From positions 1,700,567,978 through 1,700,631,977 of the forward strand of contig OX336388.2 in the NCBI GenBank assembly GCA_946902985.2: a stretch of DNA of 64,000 bases. Direction: 5' to 3'. Origin of the DNA: Meconema thalassinum. Its lineage: Eukaryota; Arthropoda; Insecta; Orthoptera; Tettigoniidae. Position 1 is the first letter of the stretch. Each line of letters begins with the position of its first letter. Both the position numbers and the translations under genes were made by a program. Positions 43,401-53,515 of the stretch are shown here, in pieces. The notes beneath the pieces were generated by a model. It had not been told where the DNA came from. It did not search any database and worked only from the letters and a program-made list of their open reading frames with translations.

Positions 43401-43402
43401 GA

Positions 43403-44489
43403 AGAACATCTGGGTTATTACCTTATCTACTTATCAAATTTTCAGGAAAAGGATGGTCTCAGGATAAGAATTACAACTAGGCTAGTTTCTTTTGTTAATT
43501 GTAGGCTTCTAAGCAAAGCAATAGTTGGAAAATATCGTCAATTACCATACAGAACACTAGTCAGCAGGACTCATGCTCTGTGACGTCTTTTACATGTGTT
43601 GTATGTGACTTTGCTCGGAGAGCACAGAGCTAGCGGCAAAGTATCTCTACACGGAAGACTAGACTTGGTGAAGTTTATCGGGCCGTTCCGGTTGGGTGAC
43701 AGACGGCTAACTTTTACCTTTATTTTCTACCATTTTCATATACGAAAGTATTTCCACTATACCGTATTGCCAGACAGAATTCACTTGTGACCACATAATA
43801 ATTAACAATAAAATGTACAACAAACACGATCACAAATCGAAAGACAAAACAACAACAACCATACAAACATGCTGGAAGAAAATTACCTCTAGCTTTCATT
43901 CATACAATCCCAAATGTTCAAGAAACATTAACATATGTACATAACACACATTAGTTACATCTCCATGAAAAAAAAACTGATTTTTTAAACGTAACATATA
44001 AGTAGGTTTAATCAAGACAAATGAAAACCACGGCATACATTTATTATATACTCTTCTTTTAAGCACAATAGGTCCTAACCATGTTAGTCTGCATTAAGTA
44101 GGCAATCCTGCATTGCTATCTATGAATCATTAACTGTCGCAGTCCGTCATGTGTTATAGGCCTAGCATTATTATTCCTTTCCTCCAACACTAGTTTCTAA
44201 TATTTGGGGGAAATTTTTCATTGATACTTAGGAGAAGAACATTTTTCAAATTCAGATTTTTATATTGTGTTCCTGTGTTGAGGTTTGCATTTATTCTTGG
44301 ACGAAAGAAAATTGTTCACACAAGTATACCCGAATATCCTCCAGCTATCACGCATAATGCAAAAGTCGTCACTGGACTTGACAGGACCGTTAACGTCAAT
44401 GATCGTTTTCGCAAGCTTCAATGTCATCACTTGCTGATATAGACTTATGCACGAGACAGAATAGTAATTTTTCTTTTGTTACTTTGTTT
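43403..44489. other. no recognisable feature
   Basis: AT-rich sequence without similarity to any family I recognise. Confidence 0.4.
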
Positions 44490-44575
44490 AGGGGCTTGGG
44501 GCATAGTGGTCATCAGACCCGCACACTTGAGTGTGTATGGAATCTGCCCGATTGCTCCACTCACTCGGTAGTCTT
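44490..44575 (-). repeat. SINE family B 3' fragment, minus strand
   Basis: TTAGGGGCTTGGGGCATAGT and ACTTGAGTGTGTATGGAATC match the complement of the 3' domain; the rest of the element is missing. Confidence 0.55.
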
Positions 44576-44765
44576 TCAATTTGGATCAATAATTTGATTA
44601 GAATCAGACGAATCTAGTGCTCTGTTTTGATAACAGCGCACCAAGTCTACTATCGCTGAACTCTTGTACAAGGTTTTCAGTCGGTCAACACAATTGTACT
44701 CAATTAGATTGGGCGGGGAGTTACAATTAATTTCCTAGTGCCTGAAGTAATTTACCTTAAATATA

Positions 44766-45718
44766 TATACAGGGTCTTTCATATAAAGTAAGAACGGCAA
44801 GCGGCAGTTTTGTTATTCGCTGCTGCGGTGGCCTTGGCCGAGCTAGTGGCGCGCCATGGCCCCCTGCTGTACCATTGAAAACGCGCGCATAGTACATACG
44901 AGGGCTGTTTTTTTTCATGTTCCGATGGACTGTATAAAAATAACAGATTGACATACCACACTGATTTTACTACTAAATGGTTGCTTGATTTATTCTTATG
45001 TCTCAACATAATCGCCAAAACAATTGAAACATTTGTCGTATCGTTACACCAGCTTTCCAATGCCCTCTGCAAAATATTCTGCTGCCACTGAGGTGGGTAC
45101 GTCAAGACAGCCTCCTGAAGTTTTTCCGTTTCGGCGAGTCGTTGCCGCCCAACCATACCTTCAATCTTGAAAAAGGTGAAAATCATTCAGTGATGGTTTG
45201 GACTAAACAGCAGATGGTCCAAAACTTCACACTTGAATTCTTCGTAAAAGTCTACCGTAACGTTGGTACAGTGCGGTCGTGAATGATTTTCACCTTTTTA
45301 AAGAATTGAAGGTATGGTTGGGCGGCAACGCCTCCCCAAAAAGGAAACACTTCAGGAGATTCTCTAGACGTACCCACCTCAGTGGCGGCAGAATTTTTTG
45401 CCGAGGGCATTGGAAAGCTGGTGTAACGATACGACAAATGTTTCAATCGTTTAGGCGATTATGTTGAGACATAAGAATAAAACAAGCAAGCATTTAGTAG
45501 TAAAATCAGTTTGGTATGTCAATCTGTTATTTTTAATACAGTCCATCGGAACTTGAAAAAACAAAACAAAACAAAACAGCCCTCGTATGTACTATGCGCG
45601 TGCTTTCAATGGTACAGCAGGGGGACATGGCGCGCCACAAGCTCAGCCAAGGCCACCGCAGCAGCGAATAACAAAACTGCCGCTTGCCGTTCTTACTTTA
45701 TATGAAAGACCCTGTATA
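44766..45718. repeat. 950-bp palindrome: palindromic MITE with a self-inverted mariner fragment at its centre
   Basis: Two arms of about 415 bp (44766-45185 and 45290-45718) are inverted copies with scattered differences, around a roughly 100-base spacer. The outer 130 bp per side start ACAGGGTCTTTCATATAAAG. Joined at their inner edge, they form an uninterrupted palindrome centred on GTACA-TA-TGTAC. Exactly at that TA begins a mariner-like piece (44899-45585) whose two ends both read CGAGGGCTG inward. Each half encodes, in reverse orientation to the other, the end of a mariner transposase (RYDKCFNCFGDYVET near 45010-45055 and 45425-45470). Confidence 0.85.
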
Positions 45719-45889
45719 CTTAGTAAAACTGTTTTACACCTGCCAATACTCAATATGCTCTAAATCTTTATTCGGACATGTTTTCGGTCCTTCAATGGGA
45801 CCTTCTTCAGCTTATAGGCCTATGTTTAGCCTAATATCTTCATTTGTATTATTTACGAAAACGTGACATTAATAATCATATAAACAATA
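45719..45889. other. no recognisable feature
   Basis: Short AT-rich spacer. Confidence 0.4.
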
Positions 45890-46378
45890 GTACATTATGC
45901 AACGAGCCTATAATGGCAATAATTAAGGCACGAGTATGTTTATAAAACGAGTGTATGCGAGTTTTTAAATTTCCAAACGAGTGTCTTAATTACCATTATA
46001 GGCGAGTTGCATACGACTGTTTATGTTCGACGATAATTATTATAACTATTTTATGTTCGAACATAAATATTCATAAATATCTGTTGAGATTTTGCCAGTT
46101 TTATGTACTGAACAGAGCGCATGAGACGCTGAGAATGCCTTGTATTTGGCCATGGCCTCATTGATTACCCTGAAATTTTTAGCAATGAAATTTTAATTAG
46201 AAGGCCGTGGAACTCAGCGTATCTAATTATCTAATTGGTCAAACAACTGTTTCTTGAGCTCTGATTGGTGGGAGAAACTGTTTCATAATGAAAAATAGTG
46301 TTATAATGAGCCTCATTATAGTACAGTTCTCTGACATATAATAGTCAGGGTCGAACATAATAGTACATTATGCAACGA

Positions 46379-46541
46379 GCCTATAATGGCTATAATTAAG
46401 ACACGAGTATGTTTATAAAACGAGCGTATGCGAGTTTTATAATTTCCAAACGAGTGGTAATTAAGACACTCGTTTGGAAATTATAAAACTCGCATACGCT
46501 CGTTTTATAAACATACTCGTGTCTTAATTACCATTATAGGC
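46379..46541. repeat. near-perfect palindrome, 75-bp arms, 10-nt spacer
   Basis: The inner 55 bases of each arm (46402-46456 and 46467-46521) are perfect complements, with spacer GTAATTAAGA. The outer 20 bases pair with a 3-base gap. The homologous block in unit 1 (45896-46011) is also inverted but with a shorter stem, so this arm was extended or restored. Confidence 0.9.
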
Positions 46542-48146
46542 GAGTAGCATACGAATGTTTATGTTCGACGATAATTATAACTTTATTATATGTTTTAACA
46601 TAAATATTCATAAATATCTGTTGAGATTGTCACTAGAATTTTGTGATCGGGTGCTGCGCTGGGTAGTATATCTCTGACTTCCAAGCTCTCTGACCGACGG
46701 ACGCATGCACTCTGTGTGCTTCAATGCCATATGTTCAGATTGTGCACCAGTATTCAGTAAAACTGTCACCGAAGTCGTTTGAAAAAACAACGCGCTGTGT
46801 AGAAATTGGATTTGGGGATATTAAGGTACAGTGCTACTTCTTGTCTCATATTCACCAGTTTATTTACGCGAACATATGGACGGTGCACTTTCGGTAACTT
46901 ATATAGACATGTTGGATTTTGAGCGCATGCGCGAAGGTATCCTTATCTAATTGGTCACACAATTGTTTCTTGAGCTCTGATTGGTGGGAGAAACTGTTTC
47001 ATAATGAACAAGTAGTTCCGTGAAGAACTATACAGCCTATTTTCATATATCCTATTTATGATAATTGCCTCTATCTACATACAAAATTTCAGCTTGATTG
47101 CTGTAATAGATTCGTAGATATTGAGAACCGACTAAATACTTCGGATGGTCGCCATGTTGGATTTTATATATGTAGGCCCTAGAGTTATGTACTGTTACAT
47201 GAAGATTATTGTGTACGTATAGCATTCAAACTACAATCGCATGATTAAAACACAGGAAGTAATAACGAGATTTTAAAATTTCGCACAGCTGCCATCTTGT
47301 GGTTATGGAAACAATTGAAAAAAATTAGATGCCAGTGAATTAACAATAAAGGATTTATTGTACCAAGTTTCACTGCACTCGGATGGTTAAATTGCGACAA
47401 ACGTCCATGTGAATATTTATACTTCGCGTTGCCGCCATGTTGGATTTGTGATCACCAGGTTATTTAAAGTCCTATAGGTGAACTTAAGTTCATAGCCCCT
47501 ATGAATATAAAAAAATCAGTTTCATTGCTATAATAGATTCGTAGATATTCAGAGCCGTCTAAATATTTCGGATGGTCGCCATGTTGGATTGTTAAATGTA
47601 TAGGCCATAGAGTTATGTACCATTAAAGGAAAATTATTGCGCAGGTTCTTTATTCAAACTTTCACATCGATCGCATGATCACGACATAAGAAATAAAAAA
47701 CTTAATTTTAAAATTCGCAAAGCCGCCATCTTGAGGTTATGTAAACAATTGAACTAAATTAGATACCAGCGTATTACAATGTATGTAAACATTTCCTGTA
47801 CCAGATTTCATTGCGGTTGGAATATTAAATCGCGAGAAAGGTCTATTTAAAATTTTCAAATTCGCTTGGCCGCCATGTTCGTTTTGTAGATAACCGGTTT
47901 TTGAAAGTCTTATAGATGAACTTCCAGTAGTGCCCTTTATCTCCGTACAAAATTTCAGGGTGATACCGCTAATAGTTTCAGAGATATAGAATGCCGATGA
48001 TATCACAAGATGGCGGCAAGTGTGACGGTTGAGTGAAGTTGCTCTTGCTACACCCTGCTTAAATAGAAAGTTAAGTTGCAGAAAGTGCTGATTCGTGTGA
48101 ACTAAGTCATATTATTGGGCATCCTCTTCACTAAAAAGTAAACGCG

Positions 48147-48617
48147 ATGTCTCTAAAGGAAGTAGCTAGGAAGATATCGGCTTTCGAAGATTCCTTGAAA
48201 GAATATCAAGCTCGCCTAGATTCAGCTGTCAGTGCCGCCAACCCACCAAACGTGCTCCAAGCTCTTGGCGATGAGTTCCAGGCGTTCAAGAAACAGGCCA
48301 GTGATGACATCTCCAGACTTAAAGATGAGTTGAAGGAACTGGAAAACCGGCTTCACAAACAAGACGAGGTATTGGATGAGGCTGAACAGTACAGCCGCCG
48401 AAACTGCCTCTTGTTGCATGGGGTCCCTGAGCAGCCGTCTGAGGACGTCTACAAAATAGCACTCGAGACACTGAAAAATAAACTTTCAGTGGATATCTCA
48501 CTGCTTGATGTGGATCGCTGCCACAGGCTGGGTCGCCGATATCGAACGTCTGCTGAGGTGGTCTCGCAAGGAAATCGACCGATTATCATCAAGTTTCTTC
48601 GGTATCATGATCGAGAT
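48147..48617 (+). pseudogene. LINE B ORF1, N-terminal 157 codons
   Basis: Starts at ATG 48147. Residues about 5-95 are predicted coiled coil, rich in E, K, L and Q. The RNA-recognition-like domain signature EQYSRRNCLLLHGVPE follows near residue 87, then DVDRCHRLGRR and RPIIIKFLRYHDR. This is the L1-like ORF1 architecture (coiled coil, RRM, C-terminal domain) of an RNA-binding chaperone that coats LINE RNA. LINE A enters immediately after codon 157. Beyond that point the open frame runs 13 codons into LINE A sequence before a stop. Confidence 0.88.
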
Positions 48618-48813
48618 GATCCTCCTGTGTCCATGTTGCTTGGCAGACGCGTGTAAGCTCGGCTCCTCAGTGAAAGTGAATTAGAAGGTGTTATTGTGTA
48701 GGCACGTTGAAAATAAGTGGAACACGTGTGAGTAATATAATAAGTGTAAACTGTGTTAAGTTATTTTGTGTGATAACTCCGTAGTTATATAGTAAATATA
48801 TAACTTAATCAAG

Positions 48814-49515
48814 ATGACCAGAAGCAAGGGCAAGCGCGCCTCCTGTGACGCCAACGGTAGTGCCAACTTAGTTGAGGAGGCCGTAAATAAGGTGCTCAAC
48901 GAGACCCTCAGTTCGGGTAAGTTCCTCGATACAATTATCTCTGCCATATCTGAGAGAGTGACTGAACTTGTCGTCAAACAACTGGAGAAGTCACTCCAGT
49001 TCAATATGGACTTGGTGTCAGATCTCACCAAAAAGCTTGAGAGTCGCGAGAGTGAAATACGAGCCCTTAGAAACGAGCTTGAAGAAAAGTATGACTCCCT
49101 AGAACAATATAGCAGGAGATCCAACATCAGGATTTTTGGCGTGCACGAAAGTGCCGAAGAAAATACTGATGAACTGGCTCTAAACATCTTTCGTGATATC
49201 GGCGCAAGTGTTAACCTGCATGATATTGACAGAAGCCATCGAGTTGGACCTAAATCCCCGGGAAAAGCGCGGCCTATTATTGTGAAATTTGTGTCATTCC
49301 GTACCAGGCAGGAGGTGTTTCTCAAAAAAAGAATGCTTAAAGGTAGCAAGGTGACAATTCGCGAAGATCTCACCTCCACCAGGCTGGCCATTTTGAAGAC
49401 TGCAATTTCTCGTTTCTCTGTTAGAAATTGTTGGAGTTCGCAGGGCGATATCCTAATCAAGCAACCCGATGGTAGCAAGATTAGGATTAACCGCATGTGT
49501 GACCTACCAAACTAG
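48814..49515 (+). CDS. LINE A ORF1 RNA-binding protein (233 aa)
   Basis: Starts at ATG 48814 and is open throughout. A basic N-terminus (TRSKGKRASC) is followed by a long coiled-coil-like segment (about residues 40-98, heptad-rich in L, E and K), the RRM-like domain beginning EQYSRRSNIRIFGV (97-110), HDIDRSHRVGP, RPIIVKF (153-159), and a C-terminal domain with TIREDLTSTRLAIL and IKQPDGSKIRI. The layout is that of L1-type ORF1 proteins, which form trimers and bind the element's RNA. It is found here in an element whose ORF2 is of Jockey/CR1-like type. ORF2 follows 147 bases later in the same strand. Confidence 0.92.
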   Translation: MTRSKGKRASCDANGSANLVEEAVNKVLNETLSSGKFLDTIISAISERVTELVVKQLEKSLQFNMDLVSDLTKKLESRESEIRALRNELEEKYDSLEQYSRRSNIRIFGVHESAEENTDELALNIFRDIGASVNLHDIDRSHRVGPKSPGKARPIIVKFVSFRTRQEVFLKKRMLKGSKVTIREDLTSTRLAILKTAISRFSVRNCWSSQGDILIKQPDGSKIRINRMCDLPN

Positions 49516-49662
49516 TTAGAAACTGTAGTCAAAGAACATTCACCTAGCTGACAGCGGCCACTGTATGTTACCTTAGTTTTAATTAATATTAGTTCACCTG
49601 TATAGCGTAATCTTAGTCTTAGTTCAGTATAGTACAATTTGGTTTAGTTCTCATTTTCCAAG

Positions 49663-52600
49663 TTGGCAAACCTAGTATGTGGGTCTACGACCTCTGACAG
49701 CAGCTCGGTACAGCTTACCCCCTGCAGTGAAAGGAATTCCACCCGTCCCACCCCTCTCTCACCGTGGCCTTGTGAAGGTGACAGAGTGCCAGAAGTAGCT
49801 CCAGGGAACAATGACTCCACCGCAGCCCGTGATTACCTGTTCGAAAAACTGTTACTTCATCCGACAGGTCTTCACATAGCGCACGTAAATGTACAGTCCT
49901 TATCGGCACATTTTCATGAACTAGAACTTATTATACGTGATGTATTTCATATTCGCTTGATGAGTGAGACATGGCTATCGCCACTCCATCTTTCAAAATC
50001 ATTTAACTTGCCCGGCTACACACTATTACGCAACGACCGAGTAGGAAAGAAAGGAGGTGGAGTTGGAGCTTTTGTTAAGACGAATTTAAATCCTAAATTA
50101 CTAGCATGCTCAGATAGCCAGTACAATAGAAGACCCGAATTTATGTTATTCGAAATAGAGACCGCCCATCAAAAGTGTGCTGTCTGCGTTGTTTACAAGG
50201 CACCTTCGCTGGGTCATTTAGAGGACGTAGAGAACGCGTTATTACGCATCCTGCCTCTTTACCAGCACGTAATAGTCATGGGCGATTTCAATACCAATAT
50301 AGGCGATAATACCAAAGCTGAAACTCGGCAACTCTTGAATATGCTCGCGTCACGTGACATGAAAATATTAGACCTACTACCGACACATCACACACGTTCA
50401 TCACACACGACAATTGACCTGATATCAGTAAAGAACACAGACAAAGTGCTTCAATACGGGCAGACATCTGTACCTGGAATTTCTGCCCACGACTTAATCT
50501 ACTTGTCCTACTCTTTAAAATATAAGAAGACCAAACCAAGGACCATCACGTACAGAGACCTCTCTAAAATTGACACGCCATCCTTGATAGAAGACGCTCT
50601 CAATGTACCATGGCATGACATACTGAATATTCACAATATAGATGATAAAGTACACAAAATGAACGACTACTTGACAGGACTATATGATAAACATGCTCCA
50701 GTGAAAACTGTGCGAGCGACGCGTCCTCCAGCACCCTGGCTCAGCACGGAACTGAAAGAACTAATGGCTAAGCGAGATTCTGCGCACAGAAAGTTTAAGA
50801 AATTACCCACGCAACAGAATTATGATGACTTTAAAAAGCTCCGAAACAGGACATCCCAAGCAGTACGTAACGCTCGAACCAGGCATGCTCACAACTTGCT
50901 CGGGCGTAATATCAAGCCCTCTGCGGCGTGGAATGAACTAAGAAACATGGGAATAGGCAAAGGAAAAAATGACAACCCCATTAATCTACCTCTTGACACA
51001 CTCAATGACTATTTTACTAATACAGGACATTCTGTCAACCCAGACATAAAACACAGAACTCTCACCAACAACTACAACACCCCCACCCCCAACAGAGAAA
51101 AATTCTACTTCTCGCATGTCACCCCGTCACAAGTAAGACGTGCCATTCTTAGAATCAAATCAAAATCGAAAGGGATCGACAATATAGAAATAGAAATATT
51201 CAAACGAATCATTGACATTATACTTCCCACAATTACACACATATTCAACTACTCGTTAATGACTGGTACGTACCCATCGCTATGGAAAGCGGCTATTGTC
51301 ATTCCAATCCCTAAAAACACACAAGCCAAAAACGTGAGTGACTATCGCCCAGTGAGCATATTATCTGCCATCTCCAAATCTCTCGAATTTATCGTGTACG
51401 AACAACTCTCCTGCTATTTGCAAGCGCACAACATCCTTGATGAGCACCAATCTGGCTTCCGGAAAAATCACAGCACTACTACGGCACTACTTAAGGTCAC
51501 GGATGACATAAGAAAGGCTATGGATAGTGGGCAAGCAACAATCATAGCACTGCTTGATTTCAGCAAAGCATTTGATTCTGTTGATCATGACATATTACTC
51601 TCTAGCCTATTCAAAATTCATCTCTCTATGAACAGTATCCAATGGGTGGACTCATATCTACATGGGCGCCAACAGCGCGTTAAAAGTAATTCAAATCAAA
51701 TGTCTTCTTGGCGCTCAGTGGTGAGAGGAGTCCCTCAGGGATCAGTTCTAGGACCCCTTCTCTTCTCGATCTACATAAATGATATCACTTCATCGATAAC
51801 TAAATGCAAATATCACTTATACGCTGACGATGTACAACTCTATCTGCATGCTGCACCAGAAAGACTATCGCAAGCAATCAAAGCTTTCAATGAGGACTTA
51901 ACTGAAATTTGTAATTGGTCCAATTCACATGGACTACGACTGAATGAGACAAAAACACAAGCTATCATAATCTCCCACCCAAAAATTCTTCGTAAAATAA
52001 AAAATAATCCCACCCTACCAAACTTACGCTTGCGCGACTCCCCAATCGAATTCCGAGAATCAGTCAAAGATCTGGGCGTGATAATTGACGAACAACTCTC
52101 TTGGACGCAGCAAGTCCACAACGTCTCTAGAAAAGTATTTTCCGCACTGAATTCATTGAGACGATTTGGGAATATTTTCTCTCGCGTGTTAAAAGAACGA
52201 CTTGTTTCCTCCCTAGTACTGCCTCATTTTGACTATTGCGATGTGGTATACAATGACCTGTCTGCTACTCTTAAAAACAAACTCCAACTAGCACAAAATG
52301 CCTGTGTACGCTACATATGCAACTTACGGTATTACGACCACGTCACCCCTGCGTACGAACAACTCAGCTGGTTGCGACTAAATCAACGCCGCGATCTTCA
52401 TTCTTTATGTCTTTTCCGACAAATACTCTTAAGTTCCTCTCCAGCTTACCTGCATTCTCAGTTTCACTGCCTCTCACACGAACATAGTCTTGGTACACGG
52501 TCAAAAAATGATTCACTCATGCTCATACCAATACACCGTACGGTACGCTACACTAACTCCTTCGTAGTTTCTACTGCACGACTGTGGAACAACCTGCCGC

Positions 52601-52671
52601 GCTCTGTCAGAGGAGCAACCCCGTCTAGCTTCAGGCAGCAATGCCAGCTGTACATATCACAAAAGAAATGA
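49663..52671 (+). CDS. LINE A ORF2: endonuclease-reverse transcriptase (1002 aa)
   Basis: The uninterrupted frame begins with ATG 49663; a leader of about 70 residues has no domain. Endonuclease: HIAHVNVQSL (71-80, asparagine), MSETWLS (catalytic glutamate near 102), VVYKAP, VMGDFNTN (D218, N220), SHTTIDLIS and SAHDLIY (H286). Reverse transcriptase: DYRPVSILSAISKSLE, ALLDFSKAFDSVDHD (first aspartate near 632), RGVPQGSVLGPLLFS, YADDVQLYL (YADD 720-723). The C-terminal region contains FDYCDVVYN and QLSWLRLNQRRDLH. Length is normal for the group. It would nick chromosomal DNA and copy LINE RNA there. No catalytic residue I can check is missing. Confidence 0.96.
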   Translation: MANLVCGSTTSDSSSVQLTPCSERNSTRPTPLSPWPCEGDRVPEVAPGNNDSTAARDYLFEKLLLHPTGLHIAHVNVQSLSAHFHELELIIRDVFHIRLMSETWLSPLHLSKSFNLPGYTLLRNDRVGKKGGGVGAFVKTNLNPKLLACSDSQYNRRPEFMLFEIETAHQKCAVCVVYKAPSLGHLEDVENALLRILPLYQHVIVMGDFNTNIGDNTKAETRQLLNMLASRDMKILDLLPTHHTRSSHTTIDLISVKNTDKVLQYGQTSVPGISAHDLIYLSYSLKYKKTKPRTITYRDLSKIDTPSLIEDALNVPWHDILNIHNIDDKVHKMNDYLTGLYDKHAPVKTVRATRPPAPWLSTELKELMAKRDSAHRKFKKLPTQQNYDDFKKLRNRTSQAVRNARTRHAHNLLGRNIKPSAAWNELRNMGIGKGKNDNPINLPLDTLNDYFTNTGHSVNPDIKHRTLTNNYNTPTPNREKFYFSHVTPSQVRRAILRIKSKSKGIDNIEIEIFKRIIDIILPTITHIFNYSLMTGTYPSLWKAAIVIPIPKNTQAKNVSDYRPVSILSAISKSLEFIVYEQLSCYLQAHNILDEHQSGFRKNHSTTTALLKVTDDIRKAMDSGQATIIALLDFSKAFDSVDHDILLSSLFKIHLSMNSIQWVDSYLHGRQQRVKSNSNQMSSWRSVVRGVPQGSVLGPLLFSIYINDITSSITKCKYHLYADDVQLYLHAAPERLSQAIKAFNEDLTEICNWSNSHGLRLNETKTQAIIISHPKILRKIKNNPTLPNLRLRDSPIEFRESVKDLGVIIDEQLSWTQQVHNVSRKVFSALNSLRRFGNIFSRVLKERLVSSLVLPHFDYCDVVYNDLSATLKNKLQLAQNACVRYICNLRYYDHVTPAYEQLSWLRLNQRRDLHSLCLFRQILLSSSPAYLHSQFHCLSHEHSLGTRSKNDSLMLIPIHRTVRYTNSFVVSTARLWNNLPRSVRGATPSSFRQQCQLYISQKK

Positions 52672-53090
52672 AACCAGAACTCAACACGCCAAATATTTGA
52701 ATCCTTATGCTGAGTTATATTCGTGTTTCTAATTTACGTTTTATTTATTTTCTGTTTAGTTACCTAAATGTTTTCTTACATCCTTTTAAATGCGCATTGC
52801 AAAATCAATATTAGGCTATAGTAATAACTCATCCATGATGCTTATCATCATCATCAACATCATCACATCATCATCAGGTTCTGTTTTATAAGTGTTTGTG
52901 TTTCCCTATTATTTCCTTACTTTAGCTATAATTAACTAATTACAATAATTTTTCCTACGCCATGCTTACCTGCCATTATATGTATTGTGATCAAATCTGA
53001 AATGTATTCCTGTTAGATTTAAGTACCATTGTTAAGTTTTGCAAATAATGTAATAATGTATTAATTGTAAAATCTGGTTAGATGGAAGAG

Positions 53091-53106
53091 AGGGCCCAAT
53101 GGCCCT
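53091..53106 (+). promoter_or_regulatory. LINE A 3' stem-loop
   Basis: AGGGCC-CAAT-GGCCCT forms a six-pair stem about 20 bases before the (ATCT)n tail. The equivalent in LINE B is AGGGC-CTTGA-GCCCT (56684-56698). Shape and position are conserved while loop bases and one pair differ, which suggests a structure recognised by ORF2 protein for starting reverse transcription. Confidence 0.7.
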
Positions 53107-53144
53107 AATCTTGCCAGACAAAATAAATCTATCTATCTATCTAT

Positions 53145-53363
53145 CGTGTGTGGCGTGCGAAGCGAGCTTTTAAGGGCAGTGGGCTCATGCTAACTGAGTC
53201 ACTCACAAGTGTGAGAAAAACTATCTTAAATCAGGCACGGGATATATGGGGATGCTGGACTCAAGATGGACGTATTTGTGTTTTAAGGGAGGATGGAAGC
53301 AAAATGCAAATATGCACGATGATGCAGTTAAACAACATGGCAGGGAGTAGAATGAACAAGTGA
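53145..53363 (+). pseudogene. LINE B ORF1, C-terminal 72 codons
   Basis: Resumes in frame after the LINE A tail. The segment TSVRKTILNQARDIW and the tail RICVLREDGSKMQIC line up with the C-terminal domain of LINE A ORF1 (TSTRLAILKTA, DILIKQPDGSKIRI). It ends with TGA at 53361-53363. It has no start of its own. Confidence 0.85.
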
Positions 53364-53515
53364 ACCTAGGAAAGAAATTATGTGTATAGTAATTAGCTTA
53401 TATTTGTGTGTGTGTATGTGTGTGCTTGTGAAAGTCAGTGGATCTGCTCACCAGGTTGCTCAGGTAAGCTCATTTTACTTCTTACTTAATTTTATTTCCC
53501 ACTGCATACTTTCAG

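Larger units (their letters stand above)
48618..53144 (+). mobile_element. LINE A: full-length non-LTR retrotransposon, both ORFs intact
   Basis: About 4.53 kb: 5' UTR 48618-48813, ORF1 48814-49515, spacer of 147 bases, ORF2 49663-52671, 3' UTR ending in a stem-loop (53091-53106) and an (ATCT)n tail (53127-53144). It lies within ORF1 of LINE B. The duplicated target is at most AT. No stop or frameshift was found in either ORF, which makes this the best candidate for a recently active element in the window. It is a different but related family to LINE B. Confidence 0.93.

Noticed and set aside
44779..45186. 135-codon minus-strand ORF and its twin at 45511-45705
   Set aside because: Both are translations of the inverted arms of the palindrome and its mariner fragment in the wrong frame.
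48756..49496. 246-codon minus-strand ORF
   Set aside because: It is the antisense shadow of LINE A ORF1; the plus strand carries the recognisable coiled coil and RRM motifs.
53084..53144. LINE A and the downstream ORF2 as one dicistronic tandem LINE
   Set aside because: The sequence right of 53145 continues LINE B ORF1 in frame from 48617, so nesting explains it better than a head-to-tail tandem.
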